A DNA stretch of 64,000 bases. Origin: JAMZMI01 sp039970095 (GTDB lineage: Bacteria > Bacteroidota > Bacteroidia > Cytophagales > Cyclobacteriaceae). A program made the position numbers and the translations under genes. Below are positions 35,227 to 44,311 of the stretch, one piece after another (the first letter of the stretch is position 1; each line of letters starts with the position of its first letter). Location of the stretch: contig JBDVMP010000107.1 in NCBI GenBank assembly GCA_039970095.1, positions 62,001 through 126,000 of the forward strand, given 5' to 3'. Below the pieces are notes generated by a model. That model was not told where the DNA came from, searched no databases, and worked only from the letters and a program-made list of their open reading frames with translations.

Positions 35227-35255
35227 TTGCCCTCCCATATGAATTGTTACCTTTG
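35227..35255 (+). promoter_or_regulatory. Predicted promoter of the FKBP gene
   Basis: TTG (35227-35229), an 18-bp gap, then TACCTTTG (35248-35255), a perfect match to TAnnTTTG. It leaves a 5' leader of about 90 bases before the ATG at 35353. Confidence 0.6.
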
Positions 35256-35352
35256 CACCTGTAAATCAGGACATTAGTCCGGGTGTCGGTTATTTCTTAC
35301 TTTAAATAAGTCTTTTCCCACCTTCTTAATAAAAAACTAAAAATTAGAAATT

Positions 35353-35781
35353 ATGAGTAAAGCCAAGGCAAACGATACTGTCAAGGTTCATTACACTGGT
35401 ACACTTCTTTCAGGTCAGGTTTTTGATTCCTCACTAGAAAGAGACCCTCTTCAATTTACAGTTGGCGCAGGCCAAATGATCAAAGGTTTTGATGATGCTG
35501 TAAACGGGATGGAATTGAATGAGAAGACAAAGGTTACAATACCATGTGCTGAGGCTTATGGTGAGAAAAACGATCAGTTAATCCAGGAAGTATCCAAAAC
35601 AGAACTGCCTGCTGACATGAAGCCGGAGGCTGGTCAGACTTTGGTAGCTACCAATCAAGATGGTCAGCAGACCCATGTTTTGGTGACGGACGTGGCAGAA
35701 GATAAAATTACCATTGATGCAAATCACCCTTTAGCGGGACAAGATCTTGTTTTCGAAATCGAACTAGTAGAGATCGTTTAA
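35353..35781 (+). CDS. FKBP-type peptidyl-prolyl isomerase, SlyD-like
   Basis: 142 residues, all FKBP plus an inserted IF domain. VKVHYTGTLLSGQVFDSSLERDPLQFTVGAGQMIKGFDDAVNGMELNEK is the first half; the IF insert (about 75-120) and the final strand DLVFEIELVEIV follow. Unlike E. coli SlyD it has no His/Cys-rich tail, so it lacks the nickel-binding extension. Acts as a cytosolic folding helper. A strong terminator follows. Confidence 0.93.
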   Translation: MSKAKANDTVKVHYTGTLLSGQVFDSSLERDPLQFTVGAGQMIKGFDDAVNGMELNEKTKVTIPCAEAYGEKNDQLIQEVSKTELPADMKPEAGQTLVATNQDGQQTHVLVTDVAEDKITIDANHPLAGQDLVFEIELVEIV

Positions 35782-35801
35782 GCTCTGACAATATTATATT
35801 C

Positions 35802-35835
35802 AAAGGCCTCATCCCTAAAGGATGAGGCCTTTTTT
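35802..35835 (+). terminator. Rho-independent terminator of the FKBP gene
   Basis: Stem of 13 bp, AAAGGCCTCATCC (35802-35814) with GGATGAGGCCTTT, 5-base loop CTAAA, then a T run (35830-35835). About 20 bases after the stop. Confidence 0.9.
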
Positions 35836-35933
35836 GTTTTCAGGCTTTTGTAACAACTGTTACACCATCACTGATACCGAGTTTTCATATTTGCGTTATC
35901 AAAACAACAACAAAAAGAAATCAAATAAAGAAT

Positions 35934-36248
35934 ATGGGAATACTTAGCAATTTATTCGGAGGAGGAAATAATAAAGTAGCGGAATATCTGGCGTCAGGCG
36001 CTATGATCATTGATGTGCGCACTACCGGTGAGTTTCAGGGAGGTCATGTGGTTGGCGCCAAAAACATTCCACTTCAAACAATAGAAAGCAACCTGTCTAA
36101 AATCAAGAACTTCAACAAACCAATTGTGCTTTGCTGTGCATCTGGAATGCGAAGTGGACAGGCAACATCATTTCTTCAGCGAAACGGTGTGGACTGTGTG
36201 AATGGCGGAGGTTGGATGAAGGTGAATGGACTGGTTCAGAATGTGTAG
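35934..36248 (+). CDS. Rhodanese-like sulfurtransferase domain protein
   Basis: 104 residues, a single rhodanese domain. MIIDVRTTGEFQGGHVVGAKNIPL is the family's first signature and IVLCCASGMRSGQATSFL the active-site loop with a Cys pair (CCASGMRS, the second Cys being catalytic) and six-residue loop. Small stand-alone rhodaneses donate or carry sulfane sulfur; the partner is unknown. No signal peptide, so cytosolic. Followed by a terminator. Confidence 0.92.
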   Translation: MGILSNLFGGGNNKVAEYLASGAMIIDVRTTGEFQGGHVVGAKNIPLQTIESNLSKIKNFNKPIVLCCASGMRSGQATSFLQRNGVDCVNGGGWMKVNGLVQNV

Positions 36249-36277
36249 TTGAGAGACTATTGGTTATACACATGGAG

Positions 36278-36305
36278 AGCTACCCGAAAGGGTGGCTTTT
36301 TTTGT
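36278..36305 (+). terminator. Rho-independent terminator of the rhodanese gene
   Basis: Stem AGCTACCC (36278-36285) with GGGTGGCT (36290-36297; one G-U pair), GAAA tetraloop, T-run to about 36303. Confidence 0.88.
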
Positions 36306-36362
36306 TTTAGTATGGGGATAAGTAGGATCTGCGATATAAATTGCTTTAAGGATTCACCTCAT

Positions 36363-39221
36363 ATGAAATTAATAAGCAGCTTCTTATTCGTATTTCTGTT
36401 TTTCAACAACAGCCAGTTGTTAGGGCAGGTCTCTCAAGACTCGCTGGCTGCCTTAAGCCTGTATGAAATAGTTGATGATCAATCCCTCAATGAATTTAAG
36501 AGCGTTTTCAACAAGCTGGTACATAGCAACCCCCAACAGGCAAAAGAATTGATTCCTGTTTTTGAAAGGGCTCTTGATAAGGGAGATTGGCGAGTGCATT
36601 TTGCTTACAATAAGCATGTGGGTTGGTATTATCACATTGTCAACATAAGAGACAGTGCCGAGTTGTTTTTGAACAATGCTTTGGAAATTGCATTAAAAGA
36701 AAATGACCAAAATTGTGCTTCGGTAATTTACGCAGATCTGGGTACGGTAGCTATGTTCCACAGTAACTATCCTAAGGCTCTGACCTATTATCAAAAGGTT
36801 ATTGGCGCAACAGACACGCTTAGGCAGAGGGACTCATATGCCGGGCATTTGAGCAAAATGGGCCACCTTTATCGTCGGTTGAAGCAGTACGATGAGGCTT
36901 TAAAATACCTTGAAAAAGCACTCAGAATCAAGAAAGAAATTAATGTTGATGACGAGCAGGCTTCCATTCTCAATGAAATAGCCAATGTTCACTACTTAGT
37001 GGGGGATTTAGAAAAGGTGATTAAAATGGATCTTGAACTGGCAGAGTTCAATCGGAAAGTTGGCGATATACGTTCGCTTTCTTTTAATCTAAATAACCTG
37101 GGGGAGGATTACATAGCCCTAGAGCAGTATGATTCTGCAATATCATACTTAAAGGAGTCAATAGCCCTGAAAAAAAAAGTGGGGAACGAGAGTTATTTGA
37201 TCTCAGGCTATCTGAATATGGTGCAAGCGTTATCGGCGGATGCCAGGTTTGGGGAGGCTTCTCGCTATCTTGATTCGGCCTATTCTATTGTTAAAAAAGG
37301 ATCTCTCGAGGATAAGTCAAATTATTATCGGTACGCATTTGTAATGGAACGAAGTAAGGGGGACTTTGAAAGAGCTCTTGAAATGTTCGAAAAACACATT
37401 ATTTATCGCGACAGCATTTTTAGCAGGGATAACGTTAACACCATAACCGAGCTAGAAACCAAGTTTGAGACTGAGAGTAAGGAAAAGGAGATTCTGCTCC
37501 AGCAAGCTGAGATTGAACAAAAAAAATCTGATCTGGCCAGACAATCAACATGGAGAAATGCACTTGTTATCGTGATTCTGCTGATTGCTGGATTCACTTT
37601 TGTTATTTACAGAAAGAATGGCCTCATCAAAAAGCAGCATGGGGAGGTTGTGAACAATAACCAGTTGATTTCTGATCAGAAAAAAAAGCTTGAGGAACTG
37701 GATCAGTTCAAATCTCAGTTTTTTGCCAACGTGTCTCATGACCTGCGTACCCCCATTAGCCTTATTCATGGCTATCTCAACGAACTGAAAGATGATGAGG
37801 AAAGCTATTTTTCGGCGCAAGCCAGACTGGTCGTGGACAAAGGCCTCAAGAATGTGGACAGACTCGTGCACCTGACAGAGGAGATCAGGGACTTGATCCT
37901 GATGGAGAACGGAACAATTGAGCTGAGCTTAAAGCGTGTGCAACTGAAGTCGTACATGACCCTGCTGACCGGACTGTTTCGATCGCGCATCGAATCTCAG
38001 GGACTGGATCTTACTATTGATATTGACATAGCTGATGATTTTGAAATAGGAGTGGATCCTGATCAGTTTGAAAAAATTGTTTACAACCTTCTTTCCAATG
38101 CTATCAAATTTACAGAAAAAGGAGAGGTCAAGGTGACGGTAAGCAGTGATGGGAAAGGGGCTGTGCTGGAATTTTCAGATACGGGAAGGGGAATGTCTCA
38201 GGCACAGCAGGAAAAGGTTTTTGATCGGTTCTATCAGGCACCAAATGACAACTACCTTTTGCAACAGGGCATGGGAATAGGTCTGTTTTTGGTGAAGGAA
38301 TTGGTGACTTTGCATGGAGGAGAAATATCTGTGGAGAGCACAGAGGGCAGAGGAAGCCAGTTCACCGTATGCCTTCCGTCTAACCTGAAGTCTAAGATGG
38401 AAAAATACAATCCTGTGGACTCGGAGTATATAGAAGGAAGAACCAACTCTTCGGATATCAATACCAACAGCATTCCGATACAGGAAATCCATGGAGACAG
38501 AGCTACCATTTTGGTGACGGATGATCATCCCGAGGTGAGGACATACATCGGTAATCAACTGAAGGAAAACTATGACGTGCTGTTTGCCGCCAATGGGGTA
38601 GAAGCACTGGAGATTCTCGAAAAAATGAGTGTGGATCTTCTCATCACAGATCTCATGATGCCGCTCATGGATGGCTTTGAGTTGATGAAAAATGTAAATA
38701 CAAAATTTAGCACCACGCCTGTGATGGTAGTTTCTGCCAGAACTGCCGTTCAGGATATGACAGAGATTCTTGGATATGGCATCAATGATTTTGTTTCTAA
38801 GCCATTTGATAAAAAAGACTTTCTACTCAGAGTAGCCAACCTGATCAAGAGCAGCAAGAAGTCAGACTTTCCTGTTTTTGAAAAAGATCATCTGAAATTG
38901 GCCAACAACAATGCGCTGGATCAACTCAATGCATTGATCAGGGAGCGGCTATCGGATTCAAAATTGGGTATCCCGGATATATCTGACGTGCTGTGCCTGA
39001 GCGAAAGGCAAACCAACCGGGTGGTGAAATCCATCACTGGAAAAACCCCCGGCGGATATATCAAAGAATATAGGTTGACACATGCTGAAAAGATGCTACA
39101 GTCGCGACAGGTGAGCTCCTCTACAGAACTTGCTCGTATGATTGGCTACAACAATGTCAGCAACTTCAAGTCGGCGTTTAAGAAGAGATTTGGCTACCCG
39201 CCCGAAGATTTGATAGGTTAA
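36363..39221 (+). CDS. Hybrid two-component regulator: TPR sensor, histidine kinase, receiver, AraC HTH
   Basis: 952 residues from the ATG at 36363, which opens with a signal-like segment (MKLISSFLFVFLFFNNSQ); the 38-residue upstream extension crosses the previous terminator and is rejected. Periplasmic part: about six TPR-type repeats (residues 90-360, e.g. KALTYYQKVIGA, AISYLKESIALKKK). One helix (WRNALVIVILLIAGFTFVIY, about 395-415). HisKA with FFANVSHDLRTPISLIHGYL (His about 457), HATPase with NLLSNAIKFTEKG and GMGIGLFLVKEL. Receiver with Asp in LLITDLMMPLMDGFELM. C-terminal AraC helix-turn-helix (IPDISDVLCLSERQTNRVVKSITGKTPGGYIKEYRL). Signal perception, kinase and DNA binding in one membrane protein, a typical Bacteroidota design; its target genes are unknown. 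Confidence 0.92.
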   Translation: MKLISSFLFVFLFFNNSQLLGQVSQDSLAALSLYEIVDDQSLNEFKSVFNKLVHSNPQQAKELIPVFERALDKGDWRVHFAYNKHVGWYYHIVNIRDSAELFLNNALEIALKENDQNCASVIYADLGTVAMFHSNYPKALTYYQKVIGATDTLRQRDSYAGHLSKMGHLYRRLKQYDEALKYLEKALRIKKEINVDDEQASILNEIANVHYLVGDLEKVIKMDLELAEFNRKVGDIRSLSFNLNNLGEDYIALEQYDSAISYLKESIALKKKVGNESYLISGYLNMVQALSADARFGEASRYLDSAYSIVKKGSLEDKSNYYRYAFVMERSKGDFERALEMFEKHIIYRDSIFSRDNVNTITELETKFETESKEKEILLQQAEIEQKKSDLARQSTWRNALVIVILLIAGFTFVIYRKNGLIKKQHGEVVNNNQLISDQKKKLEELDQFKSQFFANVSHDLRTPISLIHGYLNELKDDEESYFSAQARLVVDKGLKNVDRLVHLTEEIRDLILMENGTIELSLKRVQLKSYMTLLTGLFRSRIESQGLDLTIDIDIADDFEIGVDPDQFEKIVYNLLSNAIKFTEKGEVKVTVSSDGKGAVLEFSDTGRGMSQAQQEKVFDRFYQAPNDNYLLQQGMGIGLFLVKELVTLHGGEISVESTEGRGSQFTVCLPSNLKSKMEKYNPVDSEYIEGRTNSSDINTNSIPIQEIHGDRATILVTDDHPEVRTYIGNQLKENYDVLFAANGVEALEILEKMSVDLLITDLMMPLMDGFELMKNVNTKFSTTPVMVVSARTAVQDMTEILGYGINDFVSKPFDKKDFLLRVANLIKSSKKSDFPVFEKDHLKLANNNALDQLNALIRERLSDSKLGIPDISDVLCLSERQTNRVVKSITGKTPGGYIKEYRLTHAEKMLQSRQVSSSTELARMIGYNNVSNFKSAFKKRFGYPPEDLIG

Positions 39222-40315
39222 TCGTCTTCCTCTTCTTCTATTTCGTCCAGCATCTTAATCTGCCCTTTTTCAGACAATGCTATCGCGATGAACCTCAGGC
39301 TTGGAATCTCCTCCGTAACGATGATCATCATGACAGTGATAGGCACGCTGAGTATCATACCGGCTACTCCCCAGATCGCTCCCCAGATGGTTAGCGACAG
39401 GATCACCACAAGCGAGCTCATATTCAGGCTATTGCCCATGACCTTCGGTTCTATGATGTTGCCTACTATCACCTGGATCACTCCAACACTCACAAGTACA
39501 TATAAGAATGGAGCCAGCGTGCCGAATTGCAGCACCGCAAAAATTGCCGGAAATATCGTGGCTATCAGCGAGCCCACCGTCGGGATATAGTTCAGTACGA
39601 AGATCAGCAAAGACCAGAAAATGGCTCCCTCAACTCCAATTATCAGCAAGGCAAAATAACTGAATAACCCTGTAAGCAAGCTGACCAGCGTTTTTAATGA
39701 TAGGTAGCGACTGATGTTTTTGTCCATTTTTTGGAACAACTTCTTATTCTTATTTTGAATAGATCGCTTCGGATAAATGGCGTGCATTTTTGCTTCGAAG
39801 ACATTCTCCTCTACCAGTAAAAACATTATGTATATCAATATCAAAAAGGCATCACCTGCGAGTGAGCTTACATAGTCGAATCCACCCGAAATCAAATCGG
39901 ACACATCAATTCTATTCATATATTCTATGGCCTGCGAGGCTATATCCATGCCGAAAATTGCATTGAGTTCGAGCATGGATTTTTCGAAATTGGCTTCATA
40001 CAAATCCACATTTTCGGTGAGCTGACTCATGCTCATCAGTAGCAGTTCGATGATAATAAATATCACCACGTTGATGACTATAAAGCCAATGGTGCTTTGT
40101 ACCCAAAGTGGCCACTTATCTCGGATATATGGAATCATTTGCAGGTTTTCTCTCAATTCATGTATGATGAACCAGATAATTAAAGCCAGAATGAAAGGGA
40201 TCACATATTGCTGTGTGTAATGCAAAATCATTACTGTGGCTACAAGTGACACCAAGATATAGGTAGTCTTGATAAGTCCAGTCATGGACTCTTGGCTGGT
40301 GGATTTGGTAGGCAT
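39218..40315 (-). CDS. AI-2E family transporter-like membrane protein
   Basis: 365 residues from the ATG at 40315 (an alternative ATG lies 30 bases further in). Eight membrane helices in the AI-2E layout: a pair near the N-terminus (about 15-55), one at about 70-95, a large loop with coiled-coil character, then a cluster (about 210-340) with the family segment FVLNYIPTVGSLIATIFPAI and EPKVMGNSLNMSSLVVILSLTIWGAIWGVAGMILSVPITVM. The family name refers to TqsA; most members have unknown cargo (some are Na/H antiporters). The end carries an acidic tail. Stop codons of this and the hybrid regulator gene overlap by 4 bases. Confidence 0.9.
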   Translation of the reverse strand: MPTKSTSQESMTGLIKTTYILVSLVATVMILHYTQQYVIPFILALIIWFIIHELRENLQMIPYIRDKWPLWVQSTIGFIVINVVIFIIIELLLMSMSQLTENVDLYEANFEKSMLELNAIFGMDIASQAIEYMNRIDVSDLISGGFDYVSSLAGDAFLILIYIMFLLVEENVFEAKMHAIYPKRSIQNKNKKLFQKMDKNISRYLSLKTLVSLLTGLFSYFALLIIGVEGAIFWSLLIFVLNYIPTVGSLIATIFPAIFAVLQFGTLAPFLYVLVSVGVIQVIVGNIIEPKVMGNSLNMSSLVVILSLTIWGAIWGVAGMILSVPITVMMIIVTEEIPSLRFIAIALSEKGQIKMLDEIEEEEDD

Positions 40316-40465
40316 TGGATTAGGTTTGGTTTGAAGCCCATAAATATAGGAAATTGAATGATTCGCTTTGGTAAAACCACTCAAATTAGATTTATCTATT
40401 GTCTGTGAATCGGGAAAATTACGGATATAAGTGTATTTTCGAATGCCTTACTTTTCCGGGTTGAA

Positions 40466-42181
40466 ATGAGAAAGATGAGTCTGAACATAGGAAACAAGCT
40501 GGCGCTAATTCTGATAGCGTTTTCGCTGGTGATCATCGCCATGATCTCCGCGCTGTTTTATGGGCAGTTTGATCGTGCGCTCAAGGAGCGGGTATTGTTG
40601 CAGCTCTCTTCGGTGAAGCAGCTCAAGGTTTTCAAAATAGAAAATGAGATCGGAGACAGAATTAAGGTCTTCCAGGGCTATGTTTCAGATTATGACCAGG
40701 GTTTTACCGACTCACTTCAGTTTAGATATGTGCAGTTTTATGATGCCATCCCTTCCAAAATAGGCGTGTACCCGCTGGATGTGGAGACTGTGGCGTCTTT
40801 GAAATTGATCGATTTGACCAAATACAACCCTGACCTCCACCCAACTATTGGTTTCTTAGAACCACATGAGACCGGGTATGCCATTGGAATTGCAGAGTTG
40901 TCGGAAATACAGGAAATACTACTTCAGCGCACGGGCCTGGGGCAAACGGGAGAATCGTATCTCGTAGGGGAGGATAGTCTTCTCAGAACTAAATCCAGGT
41001 TCTATTCCGGTACGCCATGGAACATAGCTGTTAAGACCGAAGGTGTACACAATGCGCTCGACGAGATTTCAGCAGAAGGGCTTTTTCCTGACTATAGAGG
41101 TGTTGAGGTGTTTAGCTCCTACGAGTTAATTTCCATATATGGGCTCAAGTGGATAATACTTAGCGAAATGGATCATCAGGAAGCGCTGTTCCCGCTAAGG
41201 AGGCTCAGGACTAACCTGATATTAATAATGGTAGTCATTTTGGTAGTCATTTTAGTAGTTTCTTATTTTTTGTCACGAACCATCGTGAGCCCTGTTTTGC
41301 TTATGGAGCGCAAACTTATGACCATGTCCAAAGGTATCCTGGAGGGAGTGAGAGCTGAGCAAAAACGCAAAGATGAAATAGGCCGCATGTTTGATGCACT
41401 CAATAAACTGGTGACAGGCCTATCAGGAGTTATTGGCTTTGCTGATAAAATCGGCTCTGGAAATTTTGACGCCCAGTATACACAGCTAAGTGAAGATGAT
41501 AAGTTGGGTCTGGCCTTGATGCAAATGAAAGATAGGCTCAAAGAATTTCAAGACAATGAACAACGTCTGATCAAAGAAAACCAGCAATCCATCCTGGATG
41601 GGCAGGAAAAAGAAAGGGCACGTTTGTCAAGAGAGATGCATGACGGGCTGGGGCCACTGCTCACCACACTGAGGTTGAATATCCAGACCCAGGATTTTGG
41701 CGAAAAGCAAAAAAGAGATTTGCTTCATAGGATAGATGAAACTATCACCGAGGTGCGTCGCATGTCCAATAACCTGATGCCTTCTGTTTTGACTGACTTT
41801 GGGGCAGGTGAGGCCATTGCCAATCTGATCAGGCAGATGGAAAATGCCGTGCCTATTAAGTTTCGTTTTAAAAATGACATGAAAGCTGACTCAGGGATAT
41901 CTGATTTCGTCAATATCACCCTATACCGCATAGCCCAGGAAGCCATCAATAACGCACTAAAACACTCGCAAGCCAGTGAGATAAAACTTTCTCTGACGGA
42001 ATTTAAAACCTACATAAGTTTTTATATTTCAGATGATGGGGTCGGTTTTGACCCACAAGCCCGCCCATCTGGCAATGGCATACGTAACATGAAAGAAAGG
42101 GTAAAAGTCGCAAATGGATCGATGGATATTACCAGTGATGATAAAGGCACAACCATAGAAGTAGAAATCCCAATCAAATGA
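40466..42181 (+). CDS. NarL-system sensor histidine kinase (HisKA_3 type)
   Basis: 571 residues. Membrane helix at about 10-30, an extracytoplasmic sensor of about 220 residues (dCache-like: LLQRTGLGQTGESYLVGEDSLLRTKSRF), second helix (LILIMVVILVVILVVSYFL, about 255-275), HAMP (about 275-330), then HisKA_3 with the phospho-His in EKERARLSREMHDGLGPLLTTLRLNI (about 393) and a HATPase with YRIAQEAINNALKHSQAS and GVGFDPQARPSGNGIRNMKERV. Membrane sensor for the response regulator whose gene overlaps it by 4 bases (ATGA). Confidence 0.93.
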   Translation: MRKMSLNIGNKLALILIAFSLVIIAMISALFYGQFDRALKERVLLQLSSVKQLKVFKIENEIGDRIKVFQGYVSDYDQGFTDSLQFRYVQFYDAIPSKIGVYPLDVETVASLKLIDLTKYNPDLHPTIGFLEPHETGYAIGIAELSEIQEILLQRTGLGQTGESYLVGEDSLLRTKSRFYSGTPWNIAVKTEGVHNALDEISAEGLFPDYRGVEVFSSYELISIYGLKWIILSEMDHQEALFPLRRLRTNLILIMVVILVVILVVSYFLSRTIVSPVLLMERKLMTMSKGILEGVRAEQKRKDEIGRMFDALNKLVTGLSGVIGFADKIGSGNFDAQYTQLSEDDKLGLALMQMKDRLKEFQDNEQRLIKENQQSILDGQEKERARLSREMHDGLGPLLTTLRLNIQTQDFGEKQKRDLLHRIDETITEVRRMSNNLMPSVLTDFGAGEAIANLIRQMENAVPIKFRFKNDMKADSGISDFVNITLYRIAQEAINNALKHSQASEIKLSLTEFKTYISFYISDDGVGFDPQARPSGNGIRNMKERVKVANGSMDITSDDKGTTIEVEIPIK

Positions 42182-42807
42182 GCAAAATTAAAATCATAGT
42201 CGTTGACGATCACCAGTTATTCCGTGAAGGCATGCTTTCGCTGCTTGCTAAAAACGACGGGCTGGAAATAGTAGGAGAGGCAGAAAATGCCGATAAGTTT
42301 TTTCAACTGATGGACACAGCAGACCCTCACGTGGTGCTGATAGACATCACCATGCCGGGGCTCAACGGGCTGGAGGTGATCAAGATGAGTAAATCAAAAT
42401 ACCCTGCGGCAAAATTTATCGTGCTCACGATGCACGCTGAAGGTCAGTATGTGGTGCGAGCGGTCCGAAATGGCGCTTTCGGTTATCTTATCAAAAATGC
42501 CGACGAGCAGGAACTTCTGGACGCCATAGAAACGGTAGCCTCTGGCAAGAAATACTTCAATAGTGAGATATCCCAACTTATGATTGGCAATATGGCCATA
42601 GAGGAAGAATCGGATAAAAAACTATCGGAGCGGGAGCAGGAAGTGCTGGAATTGGTGTCTGAAGGCAAAACGACAAAAGAAATAGCCGAGCAGCTTTTCG
42701 TAAGTGCGCGCACTGTGGAGACCCACCGGGTAAATATGATGAAGAAACTGAACGTGCAAAACACGGCTGAACTCATCAAAAAAGCTGCGCATCTTAAACT
42801 AATATAG
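42178..42807 (+). CDS. NarL/LuxR-type response regulator
   Basis: 209 residues. Receiver: IIVVDDHQLFREG (6-18), phospho-Asp in VVLIDITMPGLNGLE (about 56), switch Thr in FIVLTMHAE, Lys in GYLIKNADEQEL. C-terminal LuxR helix-turn-helix: LSEREQEVLELVSEGKTTKEIAEQLFVSARTVETHRVNMMKKL (about 147-190). Partner of the overlapping kinase gene. Confidence 0.95.
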   Translation: MSKIKIIVVDDHQLFREGMLSLLAKNDGLEIVGEAENADKFFQLMDTADPHVVLIDITMPGLNGLEVIKMSKSKYPAAKFIVLTMHAEGQYVVRAVRNGAFGYLIKNADEQELLDAIETVASGKKYFNSEISQLMIGNMAIEEESDKKLSEREQEVLELVSEGKTTKEIAEQLFVSARTVETHRVNMMKKLNVQNTAELIKKAAHLKLI

Positions 42808-42910
42808 TTGTAGTAGTCAGTATTTACACCTACACAACTTTACATATTTATCGTGAACCTCGCCTTTTTGGACTGTATCTATCTTGCGAGATGGTATTAC
42901 CCCTTGATAT

Positions 42911-44170
42911 ATGCATGTATTTGATATAATAGCCCTGCTGATCTTCCTTTCCGGACTTTTCATTTTTGTCAATGTTTTTTTTCTTAAGCTTCCGTCATCT
43001 ATCGGTTTGATGATTTTGGCACTAGTATTATCGTTTGGTGTACTTGTGGTAGGAAGCTTATTTCCTGAGTTACAGTTGGCCAAACATGTGAAGGCATATG
43101 ATTTTGGAGAAATAATGTACCAATTTGTGTTGAGCGTTATGCTCTTCGCAGGAGCACTCAATGTGGATTTTCGGAAGTTAGGAAATCAACTGATACCTGT
43201 TATGGTGTTAGCTGTTTTTGGCGTTTTCATTTCCATGTTTGTGATAGGCACGTTGCTTTATTTCATGTTGGATCTTTTAAGCATTCAGCTCACATACCTT
43301 GAATGTTTGATTTTTGGAGCACTCATTTCTTCTACCGATCCTATAGCCGTCACCAAGACCATCAGGAGGTTTGAGCTATCAGAAAAACTGGAAACAAAAA
43401 TTTCAGGAGAGTCTCTGCTAAACGCCGGAGTAGCTGTTATTTTGGCTCTGACGCTTTATCATGTGCACACCGAATTCGGCACGTTATCAGGTGTGTCATT
43501 TTTTGATGTTAGTTGGTTGTTGTTGATAGATCTGGTTGGCGGTTTTTTGTTGGGGCTAGGTTCTGGCTGGATTGGCTACAAAGTGTTGAAATATGTGGAC
43601 AATGACCATGTACATGTTGAAGTATTGGTCACTTTGGCGTTGGTAATGTCAGCCTCATTACTGGCAGACGTTTTGGGGGTGTCCTCCAAAATGGTTGCCA
43701 TGGTATCCGGGCTGGTAATAGTCAATATTAAGGAAGATGCAGATGAAGAACCGACCATGGGAAACTATGTTAGGCGGTTTTGGCAGCTGCTAGAAGAGAC
43801 TATGGCAGCCATGCTTTTTGTACTCATTGGTTTTGAAATGCTCGTAATACCTCTTCGGCTTGATTATTTCGCTGCAGGATTCTTCGCGGTAAACATTGTG
43901 ATATTCGCGAGATGGGTAAGTGTGTTTATTCCTATCAAACTTATGTCTTACTCGCACTCTTTCGACAATAACACCATTTCCGTTCTTTCCTGGGGCGCAT
44001 TGCGTGGAGGGCTCCCTGTGGCTGTTTCGTTATCGCTGGTCGATATACCAGGCAAAGAGATCGTGGTGTCGCTGACCTATGTGGTGGTGGTTTGCTCGGT
44101 GATTTATCAAGGACTGACCGTCAAAGATGTGATGGGACTGTATCAAAACAGGCGTTCGGAGATAGGCTGA
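42911..44170 (+). CDS. CPA1-type Na+(K+)/H+ antiporter homologue with altered active site
   Basis: 419 residues, about twelve membrane helices. Motifs of the CPA1 family: ALISSTDPIAVTKTI (TDP in the helix 4 crossover), GESLLNAGVAVILALTLY, and SVLSWGALRGGLPVAVSLSL near the C-terminus with the conserved Arg. In active members the second motif is GESLLNDG, where the Asp binds and carries the cation/proton; here it is Ala (codon GCC at 43424-43426, residue 172). Either the protein no longer transports in the usual way, a compensating residue exists, or there is a base error. No partner gene is adjacent. Confidence 0.88.
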   Translation: MHVFDIIALLIFLSGLFIFVNVFFLKLPSSIGLMILALVLSFGVLVVGSLFPELQLAKHVKAYDFGEIMYQFVLSVMLFAGALNVDFRKLGNQLIPVMVLAVFGVFISMFVIGTLLYFMLDLLSIQLTYLECLIFGALISSTDPIAVTKTIRRFELSEKLETKISGESLLNAGVAVILALTLYHVHTEFGTLSGVSFFDVSWLLLIDLVGGFLLGLGSGWIGYKVLKYVDNDHVHVEVLVTLALVMSASLLADVLGVSSKMVAMVSGLVIVNIKEDADEEPTMGNYVRRFWQLLEETMAAMLFVLIGFEMLVIPLRLDYFAAGFFAVNIVIFARWVSVFIPIKLMSYSHSFDNNTISVLSWGALRGGLPVAVSLSLVDIPGKEIVVSLTYVVVVCSVIYQGLTVKDVMGLYQNRRSEIG

Positions 44171-44184
44171 TCATGTTTTTGGCT

Positions 44185-44231
44185 ACTATCCGTAAAAATA
44201 CTCAGTCTCACTATCCGTATTTATACGGATA
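44185..44231. repeat. Direct repeat plus hairpin upstream of the GPAAKN-repeat gene
   Basis: ACTATCCGTA occurs at 44185-44194 and again at 44210-44219 (25 bp apart). The second copy forms a perfect 8-bp hairpin TATCCGTA-TTTA-TACGGATA (44212-44231). It lies 80 bases before the ATG at 44312 and just after the antiporter stop (44170). Not followed by a T run, so it is more likely an operator or mRNA structure than a terminator. Confidence 0.55.
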
Positions 44232-44311
44232 AGAAATTACAATATTTTCCCGAGCCACCAGGCCTGCTATCAGACGTTTATTTGTATAACAGAAATCAAA
44301 TAAACAATATC

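Noticed and set aside
36249..36362. N-terminal extension of the hybrid regulator
   Set aside because: It would cross the rhodanese terminator hairpin (36278-36305), and the signal segment begins at the ATG at 36363.
43424..43426. Calling the CPA1 antiporter a pseudogene
   Set aside because: The frame is intact over 419 codons and all other motifs are present; a single Asp to Ala change is reported as a finding instead.
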